Shown: positions 22,101-33,945 of the stretch, piece after piece
Position numbering within the stretch: the stretch's first letter is position 1
How the letters are laid out: each line of letters starts with the position of its first letter
Origin: Guadua angustifolia
Taxonomy: Eukaryota; Streptophyta; Magnoliopsida; Poales; Poaceae
Assembly: GCA_036346375.1 (NCBI GenBank)
Contig: CM070501.1
Location: 32,756,539 to 32,820,538 of the forward strand
Direction of reading: 5' to 3'
Length of the DNA stretch: 64,000 bases
Translations under genes and position numbers: made by a program
Notes under the pieces: model-generated
Database searches by the model: none
The model's input: only the letters and a program-made list of their open reading frames with translations
What the model was told of the DNA's origin: nothing

Positions 22101-23605
22101 AATTTATGCCTAGATTAAATCTAGCTTTCCCAAGTCTTGTCGCCCTGCGCTTCACTAGTGAGCGTTCATATCATTCGACTTCACCACCTCTTGTTTCCCA
22201 TGCCACGTTCTATATGAAGCACATCTTCCTATCATTGTTCTGTTGTCAGAGACACCTTATCACCGAAGTCGAGCTAGCTCCACTTCCTTTCTCCATTGCC
22301 CACTCACCGGCTTCGACCTCCCATCGCTGTAACAGCATCATCATCATCATCTATAGGCCACCACTATTTTGTTTTTGCTATCACCGAGACTCCGCCGATC
22401 ACCAGTTGCCGTCGACCCAATCCACCCGAGAGCCATTGCCAAGGCCATCCTTCCTCCTTTTCTTGGCCCCTGCAGACTAGCACTCACCTTCTTCTCTGTT
22501 TGCCTATTATTGGTGGGCCAACCCTTTCCTTCTGTCTCTCCCCTGTTGTCTCTATGATAAGCGGGCCCCACCACTTCTTTGTGTCATGTCATTGCCATCT
22601 TGCCAAGTAGTAGCCACACAGGCACCTATATGTCTAATTCCAAACCTATTCCCAAAGTTCCAATCGTAGGTCCTACTCATTAGTGGACCATGTGTCAATG
22701 ATAAACAGGTCCCACATATCATTCACCTTGAAACTAAATCTTAAACCTATCGTCGGTCCAATCTATGTTCGGTCATGTGTCACCAATGCATAGGCCCGAT
22801 CAACCTTTGCCACATTAGCATCCCTGTTCGGTGCCACCTTAGTGCCATATCAGCCTTGTTGCCTCTGTGTCATCCGAGTCAGCGCATGCGTGTTACACCT
22901 AAACCCTAACCCTAGTTTGGTTCGGTGAACTCGGTGCGTCGTGAACTAAATCATTTACATGTGGATCCTACTTATCAGTACAATATTCCATGAGCCCAAT
23001 TTATTGTGAACGAGCTGCCTTTCTTCGTGTACATGGCCCATAGATTGGGGGCCCACATGTCAGCCTTTGTTCTTTTTAATTAAATTGTTCCAAAGGAGTA
23101 TTCCCTAGAATATTCTCATTTATCGTTGTTTTCTTTGCCAATAAATCTTTTGGAATTCCGAAGCTCGTTCATACTAGCTTTGATTGAGTCTATTCAAGTT
23201 TTTAAATTCATCTAAAATCAAGCCCTATCTTCCAGCGCCATCAATTCTCAATTTGGAGTTTATTTGGTTTGTCTTTTTAATTTTGTTGGTATTTTCTCTT
23301 TCTCTCTCGTTAGACATAGACGTACAAAAGTCGTTCAAAGGAGCTGAAGATAAGAAAGCCGAAGATAGAAGGTAAAGTTATCGAACATAAAAAAAATATC
23401 AGTATAGCAAGAGCCAAACAAGTTGTGCTTTGATCATGTCGAATCTAGATTTACAAAAGTTATTTTATTTCAAATTAGTGCATGTTAGTTTGACTATTAA
23501 CTGTTTAAATAGTTTGGGAATTAGTTACACAACCTATTTGGATTATACCTACCTTGTCATGTGCTATGCCATGGTCATTTTTCACCCTAGGATGGATAAT
23601 TAGTA
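19131..23605. other. Long non-coding stretch, probably decayed LTR retrotransposon
   Basis: Pyrimidine-rich sequence with many short broken frames and no protein domain I recognise. The part from about 22600 to 23400 has the composition of a Ty3/gypsy LTR from grasses: ATGTCAGCC-type strings, CTAAAATCAAGCCCTATCTTCC, a TTCTCTTTCTCTCTCGTTAGAC tract and GAAGATAAGAAAGCCGAAGA near 23345. I recognise this only as LTR-like and cannot place both ends. Around 19560-19735 the string CTCTTTTTCTCTCGATTAA is repeated. Confidence 0.3.
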
Positions 23606-23863
23606 CTCTCTTCGGTCACAAATAGTCATTGTTTTGGATATAGGTGGAGTCAAACTTTCAAAACTTTGACTACCAATATCTTTTTAAATATTTGAATTGG
23701 ATACATAAAAACCATTCATGTAGATTTATCTTGAAAAGTAATTTCATAATATTATAATTTTATTGAGTTTTATAAATATATTATCTTAGAAAATAATGGT
23801 CAAAGCTAAGATTTGAAGACCATGTCGATATCCAAAATGACAAATATTTGTGACTGGGTTGGT
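23606..23863 (+). mobile_element. Stowaway-like MITE
   Basis: Same family as 10589. It starts CTCTCTTCGGTCACAAATAG after TA, has the core ATAATATTATAATTTTATTG and TTTATAAATATATTAT, and ends CAAATATTTGTGACTGGGTT. The right TIR is mutated. Confidence 0.65.
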
Positions 23864-24269
23864 TAGAACGTGTTTAGTGTGCTTAGCCATACAACGGACT
23901 AACAATATTATTTTGATGTACAAATTCAAATATGACTAATTTTTTATGGAACATATTTATGAAAAAGAGTGTTTCATGTATTGTCACACAATGATATTAG
24001 TGTCATGTGTTGCACAACAATCAATTGGGGTGGTAAATGACTTAGATTAAGGCAAATACAAGGTTTGAAATCATGATTTCTGTGGCTTCATGGCAAGGTC
24101 CTAAAAAGCTATCCTTCATCGTGGTTTTAGTATAAAAATTTTAAAAATTAAATATGTATATAATATAAGCCACCTCCAAACAAATAGCATTGCAAATTTT
24201 ATTTAATTTATTAGGGATTTAACTTTGGAATTTGTATGAAAATCAAATTCACTACTACAGAACGACACA

Positions 24270-24760
24270 TCACTATCAATTATATCCGTGTTTGTTCTTA
24301 AGTTTTTCAAAAAAACGATTGTGATAAGTAACTTCGAGGGTGTTAGTAATAATCACTATCGGTTACGAGATTATAAGTGATTGTGATGTAAGATCGACAC
24401 ATCCGAATCGGTTCTCTCTTAAAAGTGATAGTGATGTGACGGTCATCACTATCGGTTCTTTCATAGAAGTGATAGTGATGTGCGTGATCATCACTATCAC
24501 TTCTATGAAAAGAACCGATAGTGATGACCGCTGCACATCACTATCACTTTTAGTAGAGAATCGATTCTCGATGTGCATATGGTTATCACTATCGATTCTT
24601 TTTATAAGCGATAGTGATGACCGTGCACATCACTATCGCTTGTTGAAAAGAACCGATTCTCGATGTGCTCGTGCTTATCACTATAGTGATGGCCGTGCAC
24701 ATCACTATCGCTTTGAAAAGAACCGATTCGATGTGCTTCGCTTAGGTTATATATACCACT
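24270..24760. repeat. Left subterminal repeat zone of the CACTA element
   Basis: ATCACTATCGGTTCTTT and variants (ATCACTATCACTT, ATCACTATCGATTC) alternate with the inverse AAGAACCGATAGTGATG. Neighbouring units form small hairpins, for example around 24466-24530. A 183-codon open frame crosses this zone by chance. The motif is shared, in altered form, with the right end and with the internal array at 29489. Confidence 0.85.
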
Positions 24761-25185
24761 CACATTTGAACTCTTCTCTGTTGTTGCTCGGAGGAGATTT
24801 CTCCGCCGCCACCCGAGAAAATAGCTCATATTGTGTGGTTGGAAGCAATACTTGGGTAAGAAAATTTGAAGTCCTCATGGGTGGGTATTAAGAGGGCAAA
24901 ATTGAAACCCTATCTTGAGGAGATTCCCCTCTTTTTGCCCTCTTTTGCGGTTTTCTTCAAAATGTGATCAGCAATTCTTTAAACCCCTTCAATTTTTCAC
25001 TGGTAATTTCGATATGTCGTCAATAAAGTTTAGGTTGCAATGGAATTGTGTACGTGCTTTCAGATTTCACACTCTTTATTTGACAAGCACATATCTATTT
25101 AATTTTGTAGTGCGATTTCTGTTTATATGGAATTATTATTGCTATCATGTAGTAATCATTATTAGAGTTTAGGCGGCGTAACCTC

Positions 25186-25531
25186 GTCTCCCGTTCGAGG
25201 TGCTTATTTATAAATATGCTGAACGAAAGGGCATATTTATAAGCGAGCAGTCTCGAATTGTCCACGTTTTTTGGACAGTTCGAGGATATATGGTTCGAGC
25301 AAGTTCCTGAGTTGTGTTGTACAACTTCAGAGTAGATTTCGGTAGCGTCTCTCGGTGTTCTCCAGATACACACCCTCTTGACCTGTTGTCGAGGCGTGTA
25401 TCCGGAGAACAATGAAGATGTCAGCCAAATTTTCTCTGAGTTGTACAACAGCTTAGAACTTGCCCGAACCATATATACTCGAATGGGATTAGGACCTAAC
25501 CTATTTAGAGATTAGGAGTCATCGTTGGTAC
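25186..25531 (+). repeat. Structured leader module, copy 1 (before the transposase gene)
   Basis: A 345-bp segment that recurs at 31021-31369 in the same orientation. It contains three nested or adjacent foldbacks. The first has arms TTATAAATATGC (25208-25219) and its complement (25231-25242). The second has arms TCGAATTGTCCA and GGACAGTTCGA (25253-25283). The third is a long stem with outer arms about 25279-25332 and 25434-25482 and an inner stem GTTCTCCAGATACACAC / GTGTATCCGGAGAAC. It lies between the leader region and the first transposase exon (ATG 25823). This position suggests transcribed leader or intron sequence, or a regulatory palindrome. I know no name for it. Confidence 0.85.
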
Positions 25532-25822
25532 CCTTGTTTTGTTTCGTTGTAGTAGAAAGATTTGCAAGCTACTGCACTAGCTATATAATTAGATTATTTG
25601 ATATCATTGTTGATGTTAAAATTTATGTCTCTTATGTAGGAATTGGCGACTTTAAACCGGGAAGAAGCTAGGTATCGATCGGGAGTACATTTATATATCT
25701 TGGAACTTGTCCACTATTTTGCAAAGGTAATATTAATTGAAATGATGTCTCAATATTTAAAATAGCTATAGCTAGTTGTCGCTCGATTTTTCCTTAATTT
25801 ATTGTGCGAAATTTAATTGCAG

Positions 25823-28800
25823 ATGGACCGTGAGGAATGGATGTATCGAAAAAGCCGTGTGAGTGATGAATTTGGAGGGTGTTAAGGAGTTCAAAAAATT
25901 GCGAGAAGACGACATGGTGAGGAGGTGTAAACTTCATATATTGTCCTTGCATTGATTGCACCAATCTGAGGAGATTTAACAACTCATCTCAAATTGAGGA
26001 CCACGATTCGACGTGGCCGTGAGGAATTACACATGTTGGATCCATCACGGGGAGGCGGTAGTACCCTTCCGATATGCAACGAAGATACGGTGGAACCGGA
26101 TGACGAGTTGCGACCGATATGTTTGAGGAGGATAATTTGGAGCAAATGTTGCGGGATGTGGAGGTAATTACGGAAAGAGAGTTTGAAAAGTTTAAAAGCT
26201 TGATAGAAGATTTATGCCAAACCGCTGTTCACAAAGTTGCAAAGCGGAATACACCAAGTTGGGTTCATCCTTGCATTGTTCGAATCAAGGAAAACACCGT
26301 TGGATGGATACAAGTTTCAATGCACTACTAGTTCTTCTATCGGATCTGCTTGAGGGAAACGAGTTGCCAACAAGCATTTATGAAGCGAAGAAGCTACTAT
26401 GTCCCATAGGAATGGAAATAGAAAGGATACATGCATGTCCGAATGATTGCATCTTGTCTTAATAACGCACATAAGGGCTGCATATTTGTCCGGTTTGCGG
26501 TGTGCCCTAACAAACAAAAGGAGAAGCGTAACGACAAGAAGCGTAAGAGCCGGGCAACGACGGTGAAGAGGTCACTAAAGGTGCACCGCCAAGGTATTGT
26601 GGTACTTGCCCATCATTCCCGTCTGGAGCGGTTGTTTGCAAATCCGAGAGGCAAAATTGTTATGTTAGCATTCTGAGTCTCGAAAGGAAGATGGCAAGTG
26701 AGACACCTGCTTGATTCGGCTCAATGGAGAAACATCGATTGGAAACATGAGGAGTTTGGTACGAAATGAGGAACATAAGATTTGGGTTGAGTACCGAGCG
26801 GAATGAATCCGTTTGGTAACATGAGCGATCGTCACAACACTGCCGATTCATTGTGTATCTACAACCTCCCTCCTTGGCTGTGCATGAAGCGGAAGTATAT
26901 CATGATGTCATTACTAATCTCGGGACCCAAACAGCAGGAAATGATATTGATGTGTACCTTGCACCATTGATTGAGGATTTGGTAAAATTGTGGAATAAGG
27001 GGGTCGTCGTGTGGGATGCGTACAAAAGAGAGCATTTCACCCTACGGGCTATGGTATTTTGCACCATAAATGATTTCCCGGCCCTTGGTAATTTGGCGAT
27101 TCTGATCTGAAAGGAGCCAAAGTATGTCCTATTTGTGAAGAGGAGACCGAGAGTCTATGGTGCCGAATTCCAAGAAAATCGTGTATATGGGTCACCGTAG
27201 GTTTCTACCTCGAAGTCATCGATACTAGTAAGATGGATGACAAATTTGATGGGGAGAGGAAGTCCGTTCGCACACATGACCTATGAGTGGAAGCCAAGTA
27301 TATTCACATGTAGAGGATATCGATGTTCAAGATCGGAAAGAGTCAGAAATCTGCTAGATCCTAGGACCATTTGGAAGAAGAGGTCAATATTCGGGACTTA
27401 CCGTCTTGGAAGGAGTTAGATGTCCGACATTGTATTGATGTCATGCATGTTGAGAAGAATGTCTGCGACAACTTGGTTGGCATCTGCTGAACATACCAGG
27501 AAGACCAATGATGGTGTCAATGCTCGTCGCGACATAGCCTACATAGGAATCGGGCCCGGACTTGCGGTGATAGAGGAGGATGGAAAAGGTCCGTACATCC
27601 TCGCCGCATGCTACACCTGTCCAAGAAGGAGAAAGAAGATCTCTGCAAATGTCTCCAAAGTATTAAAGTTCCATCGGCTACTCCCTAACATTAGGAAGCT
27701 TGTGTCTATGGATGATTTGAAGTTGTTGGGCATGAAGTCCCATGATCGCCATGTCTTGATGACCCAAATGCTCCCGGTTGCAATTCAAATATTCTCCCGA
27801 GAGGATGTCGGGTTGGCAATCACAAAGTTGTGTATTTCTTCAATGCGATCTCCTGCAGTTATTGACCCGATGTACTAGACAACTTACAGAGTGAGGTGGT
27901 GCGACTCTGTGTCACCTTGAGATGCATTTCCCACCGCCGTTCTTTGGCGTAATGGTCCACCTTGTTGTTCACCTTGTCGAGAGATTAAGATATGTGGACC
28001 CGCTTTCCTCGTTACATGTATCCGCTCGAGAGGTACATGGGTATATTAAAGTCGTCGTGAGGAATCGATTGGCTTTGAGGTAGTATTGTTGAAGGTTATG
28101 GGATGAAGAGGTTATTGAGTTTTGCGTGGACTACGGGTAAAGACAAGCAATCGGTGTTCTGTATCTCGTCATGAGGGCTTCTTGCCGGTAAAAGAACCGT
28201 TGGGTCCAAACTAATGAGTCCGAGGTTTGATATGTATTGCAAGGCGCATTTCACGATCTTGCGAGAATAGCCGAAGTTCGTCCATACATCGGCGACATAA
28301 GTTGATATTACGGAAGAGAATCCACAAATAGATGAGCTTTCCATCGCACAAGAACACAATGATCGATTCCTCACATGGTTCAAAGAAAAAGCAGAGGTCT
28401 CCTTTAGTGAGAATGTAAAATGGTTGGCTGACGGACCAAGATTTAATGTACAGACATGGCAGGGGTACGATATTAATGGTTACACCTTTTACACTGAGAG
28501 TCAAGATGCCAAGAGTACTGTCCAAAACAGTGGTGTGAGTATAAATGCTTTCTCTGATGATCATCACTCGAAAACAGTCTCCCCAACCACAATGAACTCC
28601 TACTATGGGCTGATCGAAGAAATTTGAGAGCTCGATTACGGAATATACCAAGTTTCATTGTTCCGATGTAAGTGGGTACGACTTCCACATGGAGTGAATG
28701 TCGACAAGAGAGGCTTTACTATTGTGGATCTCAGTAGACTCGCCTACAAAGATGATCCGTTTGTCCTTGCGAAGCAAGCAACTCAAGTCTTTTATGTGCG

Positions 28801-28936
28801 CGATCCGGCTAATCCGAGGTTGCACGTCGTTCTTCATGGCAAGAGACGGATCGTAGGAGTTGAAGATGTTGTAGATGAAGAAGAGTATAACCAATTCGAT
28901 GAGATACCTTCATTTGCGAGATGGGACTTGTCTTAA
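25823..28936 (+). pseudogene. TNP2-type CACTA transposase (TNPD), decayed
   Basis: Encoded the enzyme that cuts the CACTA termini. Read across frames, the domains appear in the usual order. The Transpos_assoc domain starts MDREEWMYRKSRVSDEF at 25823, right after TTGCAG, and ends NYTCWIHHGEAV near 26025-26060. The TNP2 core (Transposase_21) includes LPTSIYEAKKLLCPIG, IHACPNDCILS, PIIPRLERLFANPR, YNLPPWLCMKRKYIM and CPICEEETESLWC. A DUF4218-like region follows at about 27880-28380, then DUF4216 with KWVRLPHGVNVDKRGFTIVD at 28670-28936. Frameshifts and stops are frequent: in the first exon EFREGVKEF-type sequence is broken by one extra base near 25870. Some breaks could be introns, but the gene cannot make a full protein as it stands. 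Confidence 0.9.
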
Positions 28937-29479
28937 GCGGGGATGATTTACACATATGGAGCCAATTACATGCGAGTAGATCATCATGAAGGGCGTATTG
29001 TAAATAAATGGACTATTATAATGTATGTAAAATAGTTTGCAACGCTTTCAAAGTAAAAATCCAAGGTGATTAATTCTTTGTTTGGAGGCTTGATTGAAAT
29101 GCATGCAATTTCTCTTTATGCTCGCACTTTGTGCCATATGTTGTGAAAGAAAATTCCATTTGACAAAATTATTTTTGGGAAAGGTTGTAAATAGTCAAAA
29201 GCTCATTTCGGAAATTTTCGTACAATTCCAAATTAATTTGAAAAAGTTTTGACTTTTCTCGCTTTTACGCACAAATCATGTCTCTGAAATGAATTTTAGC
29301 ATATTTCTTGAATGAAGTCGCTTTTCCAAAAATTCTTTTATGGAAAGTTTTGCGATATCTGAAATATGTTTTGCATAATTTCAAATAATTCCAATGATAT
29401 TTGCAAAAGTTTTACACTCTTTAATCTAATTCGAAAATGTACAAAGATGCATGGTTTGTCTGGAAAGGCAATAGTGCAA

Positions 29480-29790
29480 TGAACTACATCAGTGTCGGTT
29501 TTCATTATAAAAGCGATACTAATAATAAAGCATCAGTATCGGTTTTCTTAAAAAAGTGATACTAATGATAAAGCATCAGTATCGCTTTTCTCTAAAAAAG
29601 TGATACTGATGACTAACATCAGTGTCGGTTTTTATTATAAAAGCGATACTAATGATAAAGCATCAGTATCGGTTTTCTTAAAAGAGTGATACTAATGATA
29701 AAGCATCAGTATCGCTTATCTTTGAAAAAGTGATACTAAAGAGTGATATCAGTGTCGCGTTTGTAACAAAAGTGATATTGATGCTCCTGC
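29480..29790. repeat. Internal array of CACTA subterminal-type repeats
   Basis: CATCAGTATCGGTTTTCTTAA and the inverse AAAGTGATACTAATGAT alternate about eight times. A 140-bp higher-order unit starting CATCAGTGTCGGTTTT occurs at 29489 and again at 29629. The arrangement copies that of the transposon's ends, but with GTATC in place of CTATC. Its position 5' of the second gene suggests an internal promoter or TNPA-binding region. Confidence 0.8.
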
Positions 29791-30084
29791 TCCACGCTTA
29801 ACCCCGGCCCATTCTCGCGACCATAGCCATTACCAGCACCCGCCTCCACGCTTAACCCTAGCGCCCTCGACCTCCCGGACCCGATCCGACTCGAGTGCCG
29901 GCCGCCGCCCTCCTCCCGCCCCTTGCCGGTGCCTGCCTCGCCTCCCGCCCGTCTTGCCGGTGCCTCGCCTCGCCTCCGCGCCCGCCCGCCTCCGCCCCCT
30001 TGGGTGCCTGCCTCGCCTCCCCTCCCGTCGCATGGGTGCCTCGCCTCGCCCCCGACGACCCTGCCTCCGTCTTCCTCACCTACG
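29780..30084 (+). promoter_or_regulatory. GC-rich putative 5' leader exon of the second CACTA gene
   Basis: An abrupt GC-rich block, dominated by CCTCGCCTCCCGCCC-type strings and repeats of TGCCGGTGCCTGCCTCGCC, sits directly after the internal repeat array and ends at TACG|GTAAAG, a good 5' splice site at 30085. The composition is that of a plant 5' UTR or first exon. GC-rich open frames run through both strands and I do not trust any of them. It could be the element's own leader or a captured host exon. Confidence 0.4.
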
Positions 30085-31020
30085 GTAAAGCCTCCTTCAA
30101 TCCTTGTATGTGGGGCTTGCAAAGGGGCCAGTCGATCTGCGGCTTGGGGACCTTGCATGTGGGGGTTGATTGTTCTGTGAGGATTTGGGTTAAGGTTGAC
30201 AGTTTGTGACAACAAAATTATCTTTCACCTGCTGCAATGCTTGGTTAGATCATTTTGTTGTTGGCTATAACATGTGAATTTGTATTGTATATGATAGATT
30301 GCTTACTGTCATTAGGTTTTGATGGTCTGATAGCCTCCTGTCAATATTCAGTATCAATTTGTGCTATTGTTTGCCCATACCTTAGTCTGTTTCATTGTCC
30401 AGTAAGCTATTTTCCATTGGAATCTGATTCTCTTATTAAGCTGGTAGTCTAACTGCAGTCAGATTCTTTTATTAAGCTGCTGAATCTGAATGTCCATATA
30501 TATATCTAGTTCACTGTTATAGAATGACAAATTGATTAAGTTCTAAAACTGCCAAGTATTGAATCTATCAATTTGTGGTAAGGTTGTCACAAACATGTCA
30601 ATATCTTGCCCTAGTGGCGAGGACGGCCTTTTAAGGCAACCCGACATCTGAGAACAACATAAATGATTAATTTGATTTATGCTATATGTACTGATACTTT
30701 GATTTTCATGACTTTATACATGTTCCTACCACTTCGCTTTGGTATCTGGTGTAGGACCTTATATTTTGTCATGCTTCAAAGTTTAAGAATGTGTTTTACT
30801 AGCTATACTGCTCCATGGTTAAAGCAAGTGTACTTGAAGAAAATTAAAACCGAAAAATTAACAGGTGTATCATGTGAATTATTCTAATTTCTGGTGAATT
30901 TTGAAATTTCTACTTTTATTGATTAGTTTCTATGTATATGTGAGATTTCTATGTATGTGTGAGATTTCTATGTATATGTGAGATTTCTATCTACGTTAGA
31001 GTTCAAAATGTGTAACATAT

Positions 31021-31369
31021 GTCTCCCGTTCGAGAGTATTTGTTTATGAATATGCCATTTCAGCATATTCATAAGCAAGCAGTCTCGAATTGTCCACGTT
31101 TTTTTGGACAGTTCGAGGATATGTGGTTCGGGCAAGTTCCTGAGCTATGTTGTACAACTTCAGAGTTGATTTCGGTAGCGTTTCCCTCGTGTTCTCCGGA
31201 TACACACCCCTCTTAACCTGTTGTCGAGACGTGTATCTGGAGAACAGCGGGGAGATGCTGCCGAAATTTTCTCTGAAGTTGTACAACGGCTTAGAAACTT
31301 GCTCGAACCACATATCCTCGAATGGGATTAGGACCAAACCTATTTAGAGATTAGGGGTTATCGTTGGTA
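31021..31369 (+). repeat. Structured leader module, copy 2 (before the second CACTA gene)
   Basis: Direct copy of 25186-25531. The first hairpin has arms TTATGAATATGC (31044-31055) and its perfect complement (31063-31074). The second hairpin has arms TCGAATTGTCCA and TGGACAGTTCGA. The long stem has arms 31112-31165 and 31271-31322, about 90 percent complementary, with inner arms GTTCTCCGGATACACAC / GTGTATCTGGAGAAC. Compared with copy 1 the first hairpin has A-T changed to G-C on both arms, and the outer stem has TATATGG/CCATATA changed to TATGTGG/CCACATA. Both changes preserve pairing. Confidence 0.85.
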
Positions 31370-31800
31370 CGTATTTAGTTGGTCAACAGATATTGCATGT
31401 TATGTCGCTTACTAACCCGACCTTCTATACCAAATCGATAGTAAGTTATCTCTAATTTTTTCCTTCTTGTGTTGCTATTCTTGCAAGTATCGAAAACCAA
31501 ATTATTGTTCCCATTGTCTTGCAAGTATTATTGCCATTGCATTAGTACATTAATGCTCAAATTCTCTGTTGATGTTGTGAAATCAAACTTGTTGGTATAA
31601 GTAAACATCTGCTAGTGCTAAATTCACTTGTCATATGGAATGGGCTTTTGTTTTTTATCCGAGCATAGGTCGAGTTTAAGTTATGTAACCCACATGTATC
31701 CGTTCAATTTAGAGATTAGGAGTTATCATTCAACTTATTTAGTTGGTCAATAGATATTGCGAGGTTATGTAAACACTAACTTGACCTTCTATACTTAAAT
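31341..31800 (+). repeat. Direct repeat of ~95 bp, 367 bp apart
   Basis: TTTAGAGATTAGGGGTTATC, TATTTAGTTGGTCAACAGAT, TTATGT and CTTCTATAC at 31341-31425 recur in the same order and spacing at 31708-31785 with scattered substitutions. The beginning of the unit is also the 3' tail of the structured leader modules, so the tail of the module was duplicated again here. Confidence 0.65.
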
Positions 31801-33589
31801 TGCTTATAAGTAGCTGAGTAGATCTATGAATTATCTGTTGATCCTTTACATGATTTATTGTCAAGTGCACATAGTAGCTTCAAATTGCTTTCTCTCATGT
31901 CAAACATATGACTTTATCAGATAAGAAAACTCAAAATGTCGCAATTAGAGAGCATCGGCTCATCGTCAGATAGAGTAGATGGTGCTTCTGAGGGGCCGAG
32001 TAAGGTGAGGAAGGCTCGAGGACCAAACAAAGGGGCCACAGGAGAACGCATACAGGTTCTCCACTTCAATGCCACGGGTGCTGCACGGGCCCTCCTAAGT
32101 CTGCTGCGCGATACCGTCATTCCTTGGTCAACAGTGAGGGAGAGTGCCCATAACGATTAAAGATTGGAGAAAAGAAGTCATTGACGAGCGTAAGAATCGG
32201 TACGTGGGGCGAGGTTAAGGGTAAATGGATTATACAGAGGAAGATGAACCCAACGCGAGGCAGTGCGCCTTGAAGAGGATGGGTGTGGCCTTGAGGCACT
32301 TCAAGGCCCTTATGCACAACAAGTACGTCTTTGAAAGGCCGTACACCATTCGAGAGGTATCCATTTGTGACCCCGATGTTTGGGCGGAGTTCACGAGGGT
32401 GAAGGGTACGCCGAGGCAGAGCCAAAACACCGCTGCCCGTGAGGCATAACACGCACTATGAGGGGAAGAAGGCGAGTGGGCGCGACTAGCCGAGGAGTCG
32501 CTCACTCCGGACGGTGATGCCTTACCCCACATATCTAAGGAGCGAGACGCATAGCTGGGTATTAGCGAGGACAAAGAAAACCACTGACGGGCAGCTTGTA
32601 GTTGCAAACCACCTCTAGCGCAAGTCGTCTCTACCATCGTAAGACATCTAACTTAGTACAATACAATTGACCCAACTTGTTGTATTTCAAATCTAATTGT
32701 GCTCGCTTATTACAGAAGAGGTAAGCCGTGAAAGAACAGGGACCTTCTGAGCCAAGGGTCGAAGGACATCCTGCATTTGCGATCGGGAAGTCCGACCATA
32801 AGGGCGGTGCTTGTCGTGAGGGCGGGACACACGAAGAAGTCCTACTTTCAAGATGACGCCATGCAGTCCAGTATCAAGGTCATGGGAGGCATGTGCGGGC
32901 GCCTCAAGGACACACTAAGGGAGCGGTGAGGAGGAGATTAAGGAGGAGATGAGGGGAGATGATGGCACGTGAGGAGGAGATAAGAGGAGATGATGGCACG
33001 TGAGGATCGCCGAGGCCGAGATGATGGCGATGATTTCCCAGTCGAGCGGATGCCCTCGACTCTCATAGAGAAGCTCGTGTGCCCACCTAGCATTGCGTAG
33101 CCCAAAAATGATAAGACCGATCCCGGTGAAGGTAATAATTAATTTTTCCCGAGTTAAAGCTATGAGTGTAACTCCCGCAATGTTTTTCCTCAAGTTGTAC
33201 ATTTCTTGCAGGTGCTTGCGAAGTGCTAGCTCACCATCCTGACGGAGGATGGATTTCCCGTCGAGGCTGCACGCTGGGTTGCATTTCCATGCAACGAGAC
33301 CGACAACGCATGGTCACCTGTGGGAAGGGCTACATGAGGGTGCAGGTGGACTACGTCCACGAAGACTTCTTATCACATGTGCTCGATTTCCCCCCCAACG
33401 AAGATATCACCACTCTCGGGCAAGCACGCATGTCGTTCATCAAGTGGCCCACGACGGGTGTCGTACTGGTCAAGGTAAAAAGTCCTCCACATCTTCTCTA
33501 CCATTCCAAGATTCTGCGCAGAAGTTAAATATATGCGTGCTTCAGAGGTTCCTCCCGCCTCTGCTTTGCTCCGCTCCCCGCTCCTGCGC

Positions 33590-33908
33590 TGCTCCTGCCT
33601 CCTGCCTCCCGCCTCTGCGCTTTGCTCCTGCTCCGCTGCGCTAGGGCTGTTTGGTAGAGCTCGATTCCACTTCACGAGATCTGAAACTTGTAGGCTAAAA
33701 TAAAGTGAATTAAGTTTATATTTTTGGTCTAAAATGTAAATAAGATGATCCATCTAAACACTCTTAATGTACTCACAGCTCTAGCTTCACGAATCTGGTA
33801 AAGCTAGAATTTTCAGCTTCACCAGATTCACGAATCTGGTGAAGTTGAAGCTCTGCCAAACACACCCCTACTCCTGCTCCTGCTCCTGCGCCTGCTCCTG
33901 CTCCTGTG

Positions 33909-33940
<32 letters not shown>

Positions 33941-33945
33941 AACCG
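33590..33945 (+). repeat. CTCCTG hexamer repeat encoding Ala-Pro, split by a MITE
   Basis: GCTCCT-type hexamers run from about 33570 to 33643 and from 33868 to 33945, on both sides of the MITE. On the plus strand in one frame the right part reads (Ala-Pro)n and continues PTAVMTQSADLMYKR, so it was probably a proline-rich linker in the second CACTA gene product. Confidence 0.7.
33644..33867 (-). mobile_element. Tourist-like MITE nested in the CACTA element
   Basis: A 224-bp element with left end GGGCTGTTTGGTAGAGCTC. The reverse complement of the right end reads GGGTGTGTTTGGCAGAGCTTC. CTA flanks both sides (33641-33643 and 33868-33870). It shares its interior (AAAATAAAGTGAATTAAG) with the MITE at 729-959. 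It interrupts the Ala-Pro coding repeat, so it arrived after the CACTA element was assembled. Confidence 0.8.

Noticed and set aside
22037..22610. Frames of 104-147 codons, Ser/Pro-rich
   Set aside because: Pyrimidine-rich DNA gives Ser/Pro-rich open frames by chance. No domain, and neighbouring frames are equally open.
24340..24891. 183-codon open frame at the left end of the CACTA element
   Set aside because: It runs through the inverted subterminal repeats and its translation merely repeats the DNA motif (TITIGS, HHYR). It is not a gene.
29736..30215. Gly/Arg-rich 159-codon frame on the minus strand
   Set aside because: Low-complexity translation of a GC-rich block that is open in most frames on both strands. 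No domain.
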